Source: Crossiella sp. SN42 (GTDB taxonomy: Bacteria; Actinomycetota; Actinomycetes; Mycobacteriales; Pseudonocardiaceae). Taken from it: DNA of 64,000 nt. Shown here piece after piece: positions 1 through 10,081 of the stretch; position 1 is the stretch's first letter; each line of letters opens with the position of its first letter. A program made the translations under genes and the position numbers. The notes beneath the pieces were generated by a model, which saw nothing but the letters and a program-made list of their open reading frames with translations, was not told the DNA's origin and made no database searches. The stretch lies in NCBI RefSeq assembly GCF_023897065.1, contig NZ_JAMHIV010000008.1, positions 124,001 to 188,000 on the forward strand, read 5' to 3'.

Positions 1-357
<357 letters not shown>

Positions 358-360
358 GTC

Positions 361-780
361 GTGCTCATCCCGCGCAGGGTCAAGCACCGCAAGCAGCACC
401 ACCCCGGCCGCTCCGGCGCCGCAAAGGGTGGCACCAGGGTCACGTTCGGCGAGTTCGGCATCCAGGCTCTGGAGCCGGCCTACGTGACCAACCGGCAGAT
501 CGAGTCCGCTCGTATCGCCATCACCCGGCACATCCGCCGTGGCGGCAAGGTCTGGATCAACATCTTCCCGGACCGTCCGCTCACCAAGAAGCCTGCCGAG
601 ACCCGCATGGGTTCCGGTAAGGGTTCGCCGGAGTACTGGGTGGCCAACGTCAAGCCGGGTCGCGTCGTCTTCGAGATGAGCTTCCCGAACGAGACCGTGG
701 CTCGCGAGGCGCTCCGCCGCGCGATCCACAAGCTTCCGATGAAGTGCCGCATCGTCACGCGTGAGGGTGGTGAGTTCTGA
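361..780 (+). CDS. rplP: 50S ribosomal protein L16
   Basis: This encodes a 139-aa L16, which helps organise the peptidyl-transferase and A-site region of 23S rRNA. The start [17 protein letters not shown] and the motif [14 protein letters not shown] are characteristic, and the length is normal. The start is GTG 3 bp after the rpsC stop. The stop overlaps the ATG of rpmC by one base, so the two are probably translationally coupled. This is a clear family assignment. Confidence 0.98.
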   Translation: MLIPRRVKHRKQHHPGRSGAAKGGTRVTFGEFGIQALEPAYVTNRQIESARIAITRHIRRGGKVWINIFPDRPLTKKPAETRMGSGKGSPEYWVANVKPGRVVFEMSFPNETVAREALRRAIHKLPMKCRIVTREGGEF

Positions 781-1037
781 TGGCAGCGACGAACACCGCT
801 TCCGAGCTGCGTGAGCTCACCAACGAGGAGCTCGTGCTGCGTCTTCGGGAGGCCAAGGAGGAGCTGTTCAACCTCCGCTTCCAGATGGCGACCGGGCAGC
901 TCGACAACAACCGGCGTCTGCGTGCCATCCGGCACGAGATCGCCCGTATCTACACCGTGATGCGGGAACGTGAGCTGGGCCTGTCCGTCTCGCCGGACGA
1001 GGTCGCGGCATCCGCTGAAGGTGAAGGTGCAGCATGA
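780..1037 (+). CDS. rpmC: 50S ribosomal protein L29
   Basis: This encodes an 85-aa L29, located at the polypeptide exit tunnel. The helical core reads [20 protein letters not shown], followed by the conserved [15 protein letters not shown] short acidic, Ala-rich tail follows, common in actinobacteria. The ATG overlaps the rplP stop (TGATG), and the 3' end overlaps rpsQ by 4 bp (ATGA), so three consecutive genes are coupled. Confidence 0.97.
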   Translation: MAATNTASELRELTNEELVLRLREAKEELFNLRFQMATGQLDNNRRLRAIRHEIARIYTVMRERELGLSVSPDEVAASAEGEGAA

Positions 1038-1312
1038 GCGAGAATGTCGAGAGCACTGAGGTGCGCAACAACCGTAAGACCCGTGAGGGCTACGTTGTCG
1101 CGGACAAGATGGACAAGACGATCGTGGTCGCGCTCGAGGACCGCAAGAAGCACCCGCTGTACGGCAAGGTCCTGCGCACCACCACCAAGGTGAAGGCGCA
1201 CGACGAGGCCAACACCGCGGGCGTGGGTGACCGCGTGCTGCTGATGGAGACCCGGCCGCTGTCGGCGACCAAGCGCTGGCGGCTCGTCGAGGTCCTGGAG
1301 AAGGCCAAGTAA
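1034..1312 (+). CDS. rpsQ: 30S ribosomal protein S17
   Basis: This encodes a 92-aa S17, a primary 16S rRNA binder with an OB fold. Recognisable segments are [33 protein letters not shown] and [15 protein letters not shown]. The start overlaps rpmC by 4 bp. In the Escherichia coli order S17 is the last gene of the S10 operon, and a GC-rich hairpin follows immediately here (1318-1339), which fits an operon boundary. Confidence 0.97.
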   Translation: MSENVESTEVRNNRKTREGYVVADKMDKTIVVALEDRKKHPLYGKVLRTTTKVKAHDEANTAGVGDRVLLMETRPLSATKRWRLVEVLEKAK

Positions 1313-1317
1313 CACCA

Positions 1318-1339
1318 CCGCCCCGCGCGAGCGGGGCGG
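1318..1339 (+). terminator. hairpin at the S10/spc operon boundary
   Basis: CCGCCCCGC (1318-1326) pairs perfectly with GCGGGGCGG (1331-1339) around a GCGA loop, which is of the GNRA type. No T-run follows, so it could act as a partial terminator, a processing site or an attenuator. It lies exactly where the S10 operon (ending with rpsQ) meets the spc operon (starting with rplN). Confidence 0.5.
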
Positions 1340-1396
1340 GACCGCGCGTGTCAGGTCGGAAATCTGGCACGCCAGTATGGGTCAAGGAGAAGGTAA

Positions 1397-1765
1397 GTGA
1401 TTCAGCAGGAGTCGCGACTGCGCGTCGCCGACAACACGGGTGCGAAGGAAATCCTCTGCATCCGCGTTCTCGGTGGTTCGTCGCGTCGCTACGCGGGTAT
1501 CGGCGACGTCATCGTCGCCACCGTCAAGGACGCGATCCCCGGCGCCAACGTGAAGAAGGGTGACGTCGTCAAGGCGGTCATCGTTCGCACGGTCAAGGAG
1601 CGCCGCCGTCCGGACGGTTCCTACATCCGGTTCGACGAGAACGCGGCCGTTCTGATCAAGAACGAGACCGAGCCCCGCGGTACCCGCATCTTCGGCCCGG
1701 TCGGCCGCGAGCTGCGGGACAAGAAGTTCATGAAGATCATCTCGCTGGCGCCGGAGGTGCTCTGA
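1397..1765 (+). CDS. rplN: 50S ribosomal protein L14
   Basis: This encodes a 122-aa L14, a 23S rRNA binder at the subunit interface (bridge B8). The start [18 protein letters not shown] and the motif [18 protein letters not shown] are diagnostic. The start is GTG, preceded by an AAGGAGAAGG-type ribosome-binding site. The 84-bp gap before it carries the S10-end hairpin. L14 is normally the first gene of the spc operon, so a promoter may lie in this gap, but no convincing one was found. Confidence 0.98.
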   Translation: MIQQESRLRVADNTGAKEILCIRVLGGSSRRYAGIGDVIVATVKDAIPGANVKKGDVVKAVIVRTVKERRRPDGSYIRFDENAAVLIKNETEPRGTRIFGPVGRELRDKKFMKIISLAPEVL

Positions 1766-1766
1766 C

Positions 1767-2081
1767 ATGAAGATCAAAAAGGGCGACACGGTCGTCGTCA
1801 TCGCCGGCAAGGACAAGGGCGCCAAGGGCAAGGTCATCCAGGCCTACCCGGACACCGACCGCGTCCTCGTCGAAGGTGTCAACCGGATCAAGAAGCACAC
1901 GCGGGTCTCGCAGACCCAGCGTGGCGCCCAGACCGGCGGCATCGTGACCCAGGAGGCCTCGATCCACGTGAGCAACGTGATGGTCGTGGACTCCGACGGC
2001 AAGCCCACCCGCGTTGGTTACCGCACCAACGACGAGGGTCGTCGCGTCCGTATCTCGCGGCGGAACGGTAAGGACATCTGA
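1767..2081 (+). CDS. rplX: 50S ribosomal protein L24
   Basis: This encodes a 104-aa L24, an early-assembly protein near the exit tunnel. The N-terminal KOW motif ([20 protein letters not shown]) is clear, and [10 protein letters not shown] is also typical. It starts 1 bp after the rplN stop and ends 2 bp before rplE, consistent with one spc transcript. Confidence 0.97.
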   Translation: MKIKKGDTVVVIAGKDKGAKGKVIQAYPDTDRVLVEGVNRIKKHTRVSQTQRGAQTGGIVTQEASIHVSNVMVVDSDGKPTRVGYRTNDEGRRVRISRRNGKDI

Positions 2082-2083
2082 TC

Positions 2084-2647
2084 ATGACGACCGCAGAGAA
2101 GATCGCTCCGCGGCTCAAGGGCCGCTACCGCGAGGAGATCACGGGCGCGCTGCAGGAGCAGTTCGTCTACGCCAACCGGATGCAGATCCCCGGCCTGGTG
2201 AAGATCGTCGTGAACATGGGTGTCGGTGACGCCGCCCGCGACGGAAAGCTGATCGAGGGCGCCATCCGCGACCTGGCCACCATCACCGGCCAGCGGCCGG
2301 AGGTGCGCAAGGCGCGCAAGTCCATCGCGCAGTTCAAGCTCCGCGAGGGCATGCCGATCGGCGCCAAGGTCACCCTGCGCGGCGACCGCATGTGGGAGTT
2401 CCTGGACCGGCTGCTGACCATCGCGCTGCCGCGTATCCGTGACTTCCGCGGTCTGTCCCCGAAGCAGTTCGACGGCAACGGGAACTACACGTTCGGTCTG
2501 AACGAGCAGTCGATGTTCCACGAGATCGACCCCGACTCGATCGACCGTCCGCGCGGTATGGACATCACCGTCGTCACCACCGCCGGCACCGACGAGGAGG
2601 GCCGGGCGCTGCTGAAGCTCCTGGGCTTCCCGTTCAAGGAGAACTGA
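2084..2647 (+). CDS. rplE: 50S ribosomal protein L5
   Basis: This encodes a 187-aa L5, which binds 5S rRNA and contacts P-site tRNA. The motifs [38 protein letters not shown] and [17 protein letters not shown] are family hallmarks. The length is normal. It lies between rplX and the zinc-type S14 gene in the standard spc order. Confidence 0.98.
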   Translation: MTTAEKIAPRLKGRYREEITGALQEQFVYANRMQIPGLVKIVVNMGVGDAARDGKLIEGAIRDLATITGQRPEVRKARKSIAQFKLREGMPIGAKVTLRGDRMWEFLDRLLTIALPRIRDFRGLSPKQFDGNGNYTFGLNEQSMFHEIDPDSIDRPRGMDITVVTTAGTDEEGRALLKLLGFPFKEN

Positions 2648-2650
2648 TTC

Positions 2651-2836
2651 ATGGCGAAGAAGGCGCTTGTCCAGAAGGCCGCGCGCAAGCCGAAGTTCAA
2701 GGTTCGGGGTTACACCCGCTGCCAGCGCTGCGGCCGTCCGCACTCGGTCTTCCGTAAGTTCGGCTTGTGCCGGGTGTGCCTCCGCGAGATGGCCCACCGG
2801 GGCGAGCTTCCCGGCGTGAGCAAGTCCTCCTGGTGA
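2651..2836 (+). CDS. rpsZ: 30S ribosomal protein S14, zinc-binding (type Z)
   Basis: This encodes a 61-aa S14 of the short, zinc-containing class. Two pairs of cysteines (C24/C27 in TRCQRCGRP and C40/C43 in LCRVCLREM) form the zinc ribbon. Many actinobacteria also have a longer zinc-free S14 elsewhere, induced by zinc starvation under Zur, but this copy is the housekeeping one inside the spc operon. An 88-bp gap follows before rpsH. Confidence 0.97.
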   Translation: MAKKALVQKAARKPKFKVRGYTRCQRCGRPHSVFRKFGLCRVCLREMAHRGELPGVSKSSW

Positions 2837-2924
2837 TCCAGGCTGCTTGGCCCACGCCCCGCTGATTTCCACTTCGCCGTAGGCCCGTGCGGGAACCCCG
2901 GCGAGAAAGGTTGACAAGGTCACC

Positions 2925-3323
2925 ATGACGATGACCGATCCGATCGCAGACATGCTCACCCGTCTGCGCAACGCCAACTCGGCGTACCACGACCAGGTCG
3001 TGATGCCGCACTCGAAGCTGAAGGCGTCGATCGCCGACATCCTGCAGCGCGAGGGCTACATCTCCGGCCACCGGACCGAGCAGGGCGAGAAGAGCCAGCA
3101 TCTCGTCGTCGAGCTCAAGTACGGCCCCAACCGTGAGCGGAGCATCGCCGGCCTCCGGCGCGTCTCCAAGCCCGGTCTGCGGGTTTACGCCAAGTCCACC
3201 AACCTGCCGAAGGTGCTGGGCGGGCTGGGCGTTGCCATCATCTCCACGTCGACCGGTCTGCTGACCGACCGGCAGGCCAACAAGCAGGGTGTGGGCGGGG
3301 AAGTCCTCGCCTACGTCTGGTAA
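2925..3323 (+). CDS. rpsH: 30S ribosomal protein S8
   Basis: This encodes a 132-aa S8, a primary 16S rRNA binder that autoregulates the spc operon in Escherichia coli. The start [20 protein letters not shown] and the C-terminal [20 protein letters not shown] are diagnostic. ATG 2925 follows a GAGAAAGG-like site. The 88-bp upstream gap (2837-2924) shows no strong hairpin or promoter by eye. Confidence 0.98.
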   Translation: MTMTDPIADMLTRLRNANSAYHDQVVMPHSKLKASIADILQREGYISGHRTEQGEKSQHLVVELKYGPNRERSIAGLRRVSKPGLRVYAKSTNLPKVLGGLGVAIISTSTGLLTDRQANKQGVGGEVLAYVW

Positions 3324-3338
3324 GGGAGGGGAGTAGAC

Positions 3339-3878
3339 ATGTCGCGTATCGGTAAGCTCCCGATCCCCGTGCCCGCCGGTGTGGACGTCAAGATCGACGG
3401 CCCCAGCATCACCGTGAAGGGCCCCAAGGGCACTCTCGCGCACACCCTCGTCGAGCCGATCCTGGTCGAGCGGGACGAGGATGGCGTGCTCCAGGTCAAG
3501 CGCCCGAACGACGATCGCCGCAGCCGCGCGCTGCACGGTCTGTCGCGCACCCTGGTGAACAACATGGTCGTCGGTGTGACCGCGGGCTACGAGAAGAAGC
3601 TCGAGATCCACGGCGTCGGTTACCGCGTGGCGCTGAAGGGCTCCGAGCTGGAGTTCGCGCTCGGCTACAGCCACCCGGTGAAGGTGACCCCGCCGGAAGG
3701 CATCACCTTCGTCGTCGAGTCCCCCACCCGGTTCTCGGTCCAGGGCATCGACAAGCAGCAGGTCGGCGAGGTTGCGGCGAACATCCGCAAGCTGCGCAAG
3801 CCGGACCCGTACAAGGGCAAGGGCGTGCGCTACGCGGGCGAGAACATCCGCCGCAAGGTCGGAAAGACGGGTAAGTGA
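3339..3878 (+). CDS. rplF: 50S ribosomal protein L6
   Basis: This encodes a 179-aa L6 with two related domains, located near the factor-binding site. The motifs [35 protein letters not shown] and the C-terminal [14 protein letters not shown] are characteristic. A purine-rich site (GGGAGGGGAG) precedes the ATG. The stop overlaps the rplR start. Confidence 0.98.
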   Translation: MSRIGKLPIPVPAGVDVKIDGPSITVKGPKGTLAHTLVEPILVERDEDGVLQVKRPNDDRRSRALHGLSRTLVNNMVVGVTAGYEKKLEIHGVGYRVALKGSELEFALGYSHPVKVTPPEGITFVVESPTRFSVQGIDKQQVGEVAANIRKLRKPDPYKGKGVRYAGENIRRKVGKTGK

Positions 3879-4282
3879 GCATGAGCGAGACAACAACCGT
3901 CAAGCGCAAGCGCGCAGGCAAGGACGTCTCCACCCTGCGTCGCGTGGCCCGTACGCGCCGGCACTTCAGGCTCCGCAAGAAGATCAGCGGAACCCCGGAG
4001 CGCCCGCGTCTGGTGGTCACCCGGTCCTCGCGGCACCTCGTCGCGCAGGTCATCGACGACCTCGCCGGTCACACCCTGGCCTCGGCCTCCACCCTGGAGG
4101 CGGACATCCGCGCGCTGGACGGCGACAAGAAGGCTCGCGCTGCCAAGGTGGGCGAGCTGGTCGCGGCCAGGGCCAAGGAAGCCGGAATCGCCAAGGTCGT
4201 CTTCGACCGGGGCGGCTACGACTACCACGGCCGCATCGCCGCGCTGGCTGACGCCGCGCGCGAGCACGGGCTGGAGTTCTGA
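3875..4282 (+). CDS. rplR: 50S ribosomal protein L18
   Basis: This encodes an L18 of 135 aa from GTG 3875, or 133 aa from ATG 3881. It binds 5S rRNA. Recognisable parts are [33 protein letters not shown] and the C-terminal [20 protein letters not shown]. The GTG overlaps the rplF stop by 4 bp (GTGA), which favours coupling, but the ATG two codons later is equally plausible. Confidence 0.97.
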   Translation: MSMSETTTVKRKRAGKDVSTLRRVARTRRHFRLRKKISGTPERPRLVVTRSSRHLVAQVIDDLAGHTLASASTLEADIRALDGDKKARAAKVGELVAARAKEAGIAKVVFDRGGYDYHGRIAALADAAREHGLEF

Positions 4283-4316
4283 GAGTCATGCAGAGCACTG
4301 AAGGAAGGAACGCCTG

Positions 4317-4958
4317 ATGCCGGGACGTACACGGCAATTCGGCGGCGGCCAGGGCGGTCCGGGTGGCCAGGGCAACGAGCGTGGCGAGCGGCGTGACCGC
4401 CGCGACCGTCGCGACTCCGGTCGTGGCGGAGCTCCCCAGGAGAAGAGCCTGCACATCGAGCGCGTGGTTGCGATCAACCGCGTCGCGAAGGTGGTCAAGG
4501 GTGGTCGTCGTTTCAGCTTCACCGCGCTGGTGATCGTGGGTGACGGCGACGGAATGGTCGGCGTCGGCTACGGCAAGGCCAAGGAAGTTCCGGCCGCCAT
4601 CGCCAAGGGTGTCGAGGAGGCGAAGAAGAGCTTCTTCCGCGTCCCTCGCATCGCGGGCACCATCCCGCACCCGGTCCAGGGCGAGGACGCCGCCGGCGTC
4701 GTGCTCCTGCGCCCGGCCAGCCCCGGTACCGGTGTCATCGCCGGTGGCCCGGTGCGTGCCGTGCTGGAGTGCGTGGGCATCCACGATGTGCTGAGCAAGT
4801 CGCTGGGTAGCGACAACGCCATCAACATCGTGCGTGCCACCGTCGCCGCGCTGAAGATGCTGCAGCGCCCTGAAGAGGTCGCCGCGCGTCGTGGCCTGCC
4901 GCTGGAGGACGTTGCTCCGGCCGGCATGCTGCGGGCCCGAGCTGGACAGGGGGCGTGA
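4317..4958 (+). CDS. rpsE: 30S ribosomal protein S5
   Basis: This encodes a 213-aa S5, involved in decoding fidelity. The first ~40 residues form an Arg/Gly/Gln-rich extension typical of actinobacteria. The dsRNA-binding-like domain follows ([19 protein letters not shown]) and then the C-terminal domain ([20 protein letters not shown]). AAGGAAGGA upstream of ATG 4317 is a strong ribosome-binding site. The stop overlaps the first possible rpmD start. Confidence 0.98.
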   Translation: MPGRTRQFGGGQGGPGGQGNERGERRDRRDRRDSGRGGAPQEKSLHIERVVAINRVAKVVKGGRRFSFTALVIVGDGDGMVGVGYGKAKEVPAAIAKGVEEAKKSFFRVPRIAGTIPHPVQGEDAAGVVLLRPASPGTGVIAGGPVRAVLECVGIHDVLSKSLGSDNAINIVRATVAALKMLQRPEEVAARRGLPLEDVAPAGMLRARAGQGA

Positions 4959-4963
4959 TCCTC

Positions 4964-5149
4964 GTGGCCAAGCTCCAGATCACCCAGCTGCGCAGCACCA
5001 TTGGTTGCAAGCAGAACCAGCGCGACTCGCTTCGCACCCTGGGTCTGCGCAAGATCCGCCAGTCGGTGGTCCGTGAGGACAGCCCGCAGGTTCGTGGCCT
5101 CGTCCACACCGTGCGGCACCTGGTGGCGGTCGAGGAGGTCGCTGACTGA
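4964..5149 (+). CDS. rpmD: 50S ribosomal protein L30
   Basis: This encodes a 61-aa L30 reading [20 protein letters not shown], of the usual length. The chosen start is GTG 4964. A GTG at 4955 overlapping the rpsE stop would add MIL and cannot be excluded. The core [20 protein letters not shown] is diagnostic. The stop shares a base with the rplO ATG, continuing the coupled spc arrangement. Confidence 0.95.
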   Translation: MAKLQITQLRSTIGCKQNQRDSLRTLGLRKIRQSVVREDSPQVRGLVHTVRHLVAVEEVAD

Positions 5150-5592
5150 TGACTATCAAGCTGCACCACCTGCGTCCGGCCCCTGGCTCCAACACCGCCA
5201 AGACCCGTGTTGGTCGTGGTGAGGGTTCCAAGGGCAAGACCGCGGGTCGTGGTACCAAGGGCACCAAGGCGCGCAAGAACGTCCCCGCGCGCCTGGAGGG
5301 TGGGCAGATGCCCATCCACATGCGGCTGCCGAAGCTCAAGGGCTTCAAGAACCCGTTCCGCACCGAGTACCAGCCGGTCAACGTGACCGACCTGGCCCGG
5401 CTGTTCCCCGAGGGGGGCGCCATCGGGGTGGAGGACATCGTCAACGCCGGTCTGGTCCGCAAGGGCAAGCTGGTCAAGGTCCTCGGCGACGGGGACCTGG
5501 GCGGGGTCAAGCTCGACGTCACCGCGCACAAGTTCTCCCAGAGCGCGATGGACAAGATCAACGCAGCTGGTGGCTCCACCACCGTGCTGTGA
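5149..5592 (+). CDS. rplO: 50S ribosomal protein L15
   Basis: This encodes a 147-aa L15, a late-assembly 23S rRNA-binding protein. The N-terminal [20 protein letters not shown], the [13 protein letters not shown] segment and the [19 protein letters not shown] motif are diagnostic. It is the last ribosomal-protein gene of the spc block and is followed by a 16-bp hairpin (5606-5641) that separates it from secY. Confidence 0.98.
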   Translation: MTIKLHHLRPAPGSNTAKTRVGRGEGSKGKTAGRGTKGTKARKNVPARLEGGQMPIHMRLPKLKGFKNPFRTEYQPVNVTDLARLFPEGGAIGVEDIVNAGLVRKGKLVKVLGDGDLGGVKLDVTAHKFSQSAMDKINAAGGSTTVL

Positions 5593-5605
5593 GCTGTTAG
5601 CTCGT

Positions 5606-5641
5606 GGAACGGGCCGGCGGGGCGACCCGCCGGCCCGTTCC
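5606..5641 (+). terminator. strong hairpin after rplO
   Basis: A perfect 16-bp stem, GGAACGGGCCGGCGGG (5606-5621) with its complement at 5626-5641, is closed by a GCGA tetraloop. Only TTT follows at 5644-5646. It probably ends or attenuates spc transcription. The rest of the 275-bp gap to secY (5642-5867) holds no gene and no promoter that could be defended. Confidence 0.75.
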
Positions 5642-5867
5642 AGTTTGCGGCCCGGTACTCCGTTCCACGCATTCCCAAGGTCAATCCGACGGTAGGGGTG
5701 GGCACGGAGATCCAGGCTGTTAAAGTCGTCAGCACGCTTCGCGCTGTGGTGGTGCGATGCGTCCCTGGACTGCGCGAGTTCCGCTCGCCAGGTGAGGTAC
5801 AGCCGGCCAGCGGGCCGGGTCCGTCAGTAGTCGGCCAACCGGGCCGGCCACGCCGAGGAGGTCTTGC

Positions 5868-7180
<1,313 letters not shown>

Positions 7181-7181
<1 letters not shown>

Positions 7182-7732
7182 TGCGACTCGTTCTTGTCGG
7201 CCCGCCCGGAGCGGGCAAGGGTACGCAGGCCACCGTGCTGAGTCAGAAGCTCGGTGTGCCGCACATCTCCACCGGCGAGCTGTTCCGGTACAACGTCGGC
7301 CAGGAGACCGCTCTGGGCAAGGAAGCCAAGCGCTACCTGGACGCCGGTGAGCTGGTGCCGGACTCGGTCACCAACTCGATGGTGCGGGAGCGGTTGGCCG
7401 AGGCGGACGCGGTGAACGGCTTCCTGCTGGACGGCTTCCCGCGCAACACCGCGCAGGCGGACGTGCTCGGCCAGATCCTCAAGGAGAACGACGAGGCCCT
7501 GGACGCGGTGCTGGAGTTCGCGGTGGCGGAGGACGTCGTGGTGGAGCGGCTGCTCGCCAGGGGCCGTTCCGACGACAACGAGGAAGTCATCCGGCGGCGC
7601 CAGCAGGTGTACCGCTCGGAGACCGCGCCGCTGCTCGACTACTACGCGGACATCCTGCTGAAGGTGGACGCGGTCGGCACGGTCGAGGAGATCACCGGCC
7701 GCGCGCTGGACGCGCTCAACAACCGTAGGTAG
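7181..7732 (+). CDS. adk: adenylate kinase
   Basis: This encodes a 183-aa adenylate kinase that converts AMP and ATP to two ADP. The P-loop [11 protein letters not shown] is at residues 7-17. [10 protein letters not shown] is the conserved NMP-binding region, and [14 protein letters not shown] follows. At 183 aa it is the short form with a reduced LID, as in other actinobacteria. GTG 7181 overlaps the secY stop. map follows after 13 bp, giving the conserved secY-adk-map order. Confidence 0.97.
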
Positions 7733-7745
7733 AAGGGCGGGGCCC

Positions 7746-8537
7746 GTGCTCAGGCGCGGACGCGGAATCGAGATCAAGACTCGCACCGAGCTGGAGGCCA
7801 TGCGCGCCGCCGGCCTGGTGGTGGCACGCACCCTGGCCGCGGTCGCTTCGGCGGCCAAGGCCGGGGTGAGCACCGGTGAGCTGGACGAGCTGGCCGAGCA
7901 GACCATCCGGGACGCGGGCGCGGTGCCCTCGTTCAAGGGCTACCACGGCTTCCCGGGCTCGATCTGCGCCTCGGTGAACGAGCAGGTCGTGCACGGCATC
8001 CCGAACCGGGAGCAGGTGCTCGCCGACGGCGACCTGCTGTCGGTGGACTGCGGCGCGATCCTGGACGGCTGGCACGGCGACTCCGCGGTCACCCTGGCCA
8101 TCGGCACGGTGACCGAGCAGGAGCTGAAGCTGTCCAACGCCTGCCGGGAGTCGATGATCGCCGGTATCGCCGCGGTCCGCCCGGACAACCGGCTCAGCGA
8201 CATCAGCCACGCCATCGAGACCGCGGTGGCGGCCGCGGCCAAGCGGGACGGGCTGGCCTACGCCATCGTCGCCGACTACGGCGGCCACGGCATCGGCAGC
8301 CAGATGCACATGGAGCCGTTCCTGCCCAACCGCGGCAAGCCGGGCAAGGGCCCCAAGCTCAAGGTCGGCATGGCCATCGCGGTCGAACCCATGGTCACCC
8401 TGGGCAGCGACGACACCATCGAGCTCGAGGACGGCTGGACCGTCATCACCGACGACGGCTCCCGCGCCGCCCACTGGGAACACAGCGTCGCGGTCACCGA
8501 AGACGGCCCCTGGGTGCTCACCGCCCTGGAGGACTGA
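7746..8537 (+). CDS. map: methionine aminopeptidase, type I
   Basis: This encodes a 263-aa metallopeptidase that removes the initiator Met from nascent proteins. The metal ligands are all in expected contexts: Asp in SVDCGAILDG and in GDSAV, His in GGHGIGSQMH, and Glu in IAVEPMV and HWEHSVAV. The start is GTG 7746, preceded by AGAAGGGCGGGG. It closes the secY operon and is followed by a long terminator hairpin. Confidence 0.97.
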   Translation: MLRRGRGIEIKTRTELEAMRAAGLVVARTLAAVASAAKAGVSTGELDELAEQTIRDAGAVPSFKGYHGFPGSICASVNEQVVHGIPNREQVLADGDLLSVDCGAILDGWHGDSAVTLAIGTVTEQELKLSNACRESMIAGIAAVRPDNRLSDISHAIETAVAAAAKRDGLAYAIVADYGGHGIGSQMHMEPFLPNRGKPGKGPKLKVGMAIAVEPMVTLGSDDTIELEDGWTVITDDGSRAAHWEHSVAVTEDGPWVLTALED

Positions 8538-8551
8538 CCCACAGCAGCATC

Positions 8552-8594
8552 GCGCGACGGCGCCCGGCGGCTTCGGCCCCGGGCGCCGTTGCGC
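8552..8594 (+). terminator. intrinsic-type terminator after map
   Basis: A 16-bp stem pairs 8552-8567 with 8579-8594, with one G-U pair. An inner GGC-TTCG-GCC hairpin (8569-8578) forms a UUCG tetraloop on top. A short T-containing stretch (TCTTC) follows. This is the end of the spc-secY-adk-map transcription unit. Confidence 0.75.
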
Positions 8595-8697
8595 TCTTCA
8601 GGTCATTCCGCCTGCTGTGCCACGACAGCGCGAGTTCGCGTGCGCCAAGCTCCGCGTGAACCCGCGGCAACCGTCGTGGGCAAGGGGGGACAGGCAC

Positions 8698-9408
8698 GTG
8701 GGAGCGTTCGATGAAGGACGCCGGGTGGGCGTCAGGGTGTTGCTGTGCTTGCGTTATCGCGCCTGGCGGCGCAGCGTCCGCGCGGAGCTGGCCGCCGCGC
8801 CCGGTCTGGTGGTGGTCGGCGAACTCGGCAGTGCGGCCAGGCTGGCCGAGGAGACTCGACGGCTGGCCGCGGACGTGGTCGTCGCCGAGGACGAGTTGCC
8901 GCTCACCGCGGAGCTGGTGCGCGGGCTCCGGTCCGAACTCGGTGTCGGTGTGGTCGCCCTGCTCGCCGGACGGAGCGATGAGCACCTCGTCGAGCTGTTG
9001 CGAGCCGGGGTGCGTGGCCTGGCCGACGCCGACGTCAACCTGGGTGACCTGGCACAGGCGGTCGCCGCGGTCGGCCGGAACAACGCCTGGTTCACCGGTC
9101 CGCTGGCCACGCGGCTGGTGGAGCTGGCCGCCGCGGCAGGTGAAGGCGCCACGTCACTGGTGGCCAACGCGGGGCTCACCGCGCGTGAGCGTGAGGTCAT
9201 GCTGCTGCTCACCGCCGGACTGTCCAACGCGGACATGGCCGAGCGACTGTCGATCACCGTGCGCACCGTGAAGTACCACGTGTCCAATGTGCTCGGAAAG
9301 CTCGGCCTGACTGGACGCGGGCAAGTTATCGCACTGGCCAATCCTGTTCTTGCGGACAGGCTGAGAACCGATCTCCGGGACAGGGGCAAAATCGCCGATT
9401 GTCGCTAA
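8698..9408 (+). CDS. LuxR/NarL-type DNA-binding regulator with atypical receiver
   Basis: This encodes a 236-aa regulator. The C-terminal HTH is clear: LTAREREVMLLLTAGLSNAD, then MAERLSITVRTVKYHVSNVL. The first ~125 residues resemble a receiver domain (VVVGELGS, ADVVVAEDELP), but the acidic pocket is missing. The position of the phosphoacceptor Asp appears to be Glu. GGGGGGA upstream decides for GTG 8698 over a longer start at 8617. No histidine kinase is adjacent. It sits alone behind the map terminator, so it may work without phosphorylation. Confidence 0.85.
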   Translation: MGAFDEGRRVGVRVLLCLRYRAWRRSVRAELAAAPGLVVVGELGSAARLAEETRRLAADVVVAEDELPLTAELVRGLRSELGVGVVALLAGRSDEHLVELLRAGVRGLADADVNLGDLAQAVAAVGRNNAWFTGPLATRLVELAAAAGEGATSLVANAGLTAREREVMLLLTAGLSNADMAERLSITVRTVKYHVSNVLGKLGLTGRGQVIALANPVLADRLRTDLRDRGKIADCR

Positions 9409-9450
9409 TTTCTTCTTGTCAGACCAATGTTTCAGGGGGGTTCGATTAGA

Positions 9451-10032
9451 ATGCGACAGCGGCTGGTCGCGGTGCTCGCCGGCGCGGTGGTCATCGCGAC
9501 CGGTGTGACGGCTCCGGCCTTGGCTGCCGAGCAGGCCGGGCCAGTGGGCGCGACGGCTCAGTTCGAGGGCAGGCAGATCAGCCTGGCGCAGGGCTGGGGC
9601 GAAGCGAGATCGTGCGTGGTCTTCTCCGATACCGACACGCGGTGTTTTCGCACCAACGCCGAGGCCAACGCGGCGGTCGGCTGGGACAAGGCCACGGACT
9701 CGAAGGTCGTGTCCGTGGCGAAAGCCCGCGGGGTCGCGCCAGAGAGCGTCACGGATATCAACGACTGCGCGAACCTGTGGTTCTGCCTGTTCGAGCACGA
9801 AAACGGTCACGGTCGCCGGCTGATCTTCAATGAGGAGAAGTGGCACGACCTCGCGATCTGGAACTTCCACTACAAGATGTCCTCGTACCACAACCGGCAG
9901 ATCCGGTGGGACAACGGCGGCCTCGAGTACCACCTGCCCGGCGGGGCCAGGCAGGTGGATGTGGAGTACTGGGAGCTCAGCCCCTCCGTCGGTGGTGAGT
10001 ACAACGACCGAGCCCGGCTGGTGCACGGCTGA
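9451..10032 (+). CDS. secreted peptidase-inhibitor I36-like protein
   Basis: This encodes a 193-aa exported protein. A signal peptide is evident (MRQRLVAVLAGAVVIATG, cleavage near PALAA-EQ). The C-terminal half has the Cys/Trp-rich beta/gamma-crystallin-like pattern seen in Streptomyces I36 metalloprotease inhibitors: CANLWFCLFEHENGHGRRL and a Trp/Tyr-rich stretch. Four Cys (two pairs) could form disulfides outside the cell. CAGGGGGG at 9433-9440 supports ATG 9451. The function follows from the family; inhibition of a particular protease is not shown. Confidence 0.7.
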   Translation: MRQRLVAVLAGAVVIATGVTAPALAAEQAGPVGATAQFEGRQISLAQGWGEARSCVVFSDTDTRCFRTNAEANAAVGWDKATDSKVVSVAKARGVAPESVTDINDCANLWFCLFEHENGHGRRLIFNEEKWHDLAIWNFHYKMSSYHNRQIRWDNGGLEYHLPGGARQVDVEYWELSPSVGGEYNDRARLVHG

Positions 10033-10041
10033 GGCATGAGT

Positions 10042-10077
10042 GACGCCACGGGCGCGGACTTCCCCGCCCGTGGCGTC
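10042..10077. terminator. bidirectional hairpin between convergent genes
   Basis: GACGCCACGGGCG (10042-10054) pairs perfectly over 13 bp with 10065-10077. It lies between the stop of the I36-like gene and the stop of the convergent membrane-protein gene at 10082, so it can serve both. Confidence 0.7.
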
Positions 10078-10081
10078 GTGC

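Noticed and set aside
1364-1375. CTGGC/GCCAG inverted repeat before rplN
   Set aside because: The stem is 5 bp with a 2-nt loop, too small to form a stable hairpin.
2697-3896. A 399-codon open frame on the minus strand opposite rpsZ-rplF
   Set aside because: It lies fully antisense to ribosomal genes and its Arg/His/Leu/Gly/Val-rich composition is what the complement of GC3-biased genes produces. Similar shadows exist opposite eccC (27318-29561), secY and the M14 gene.
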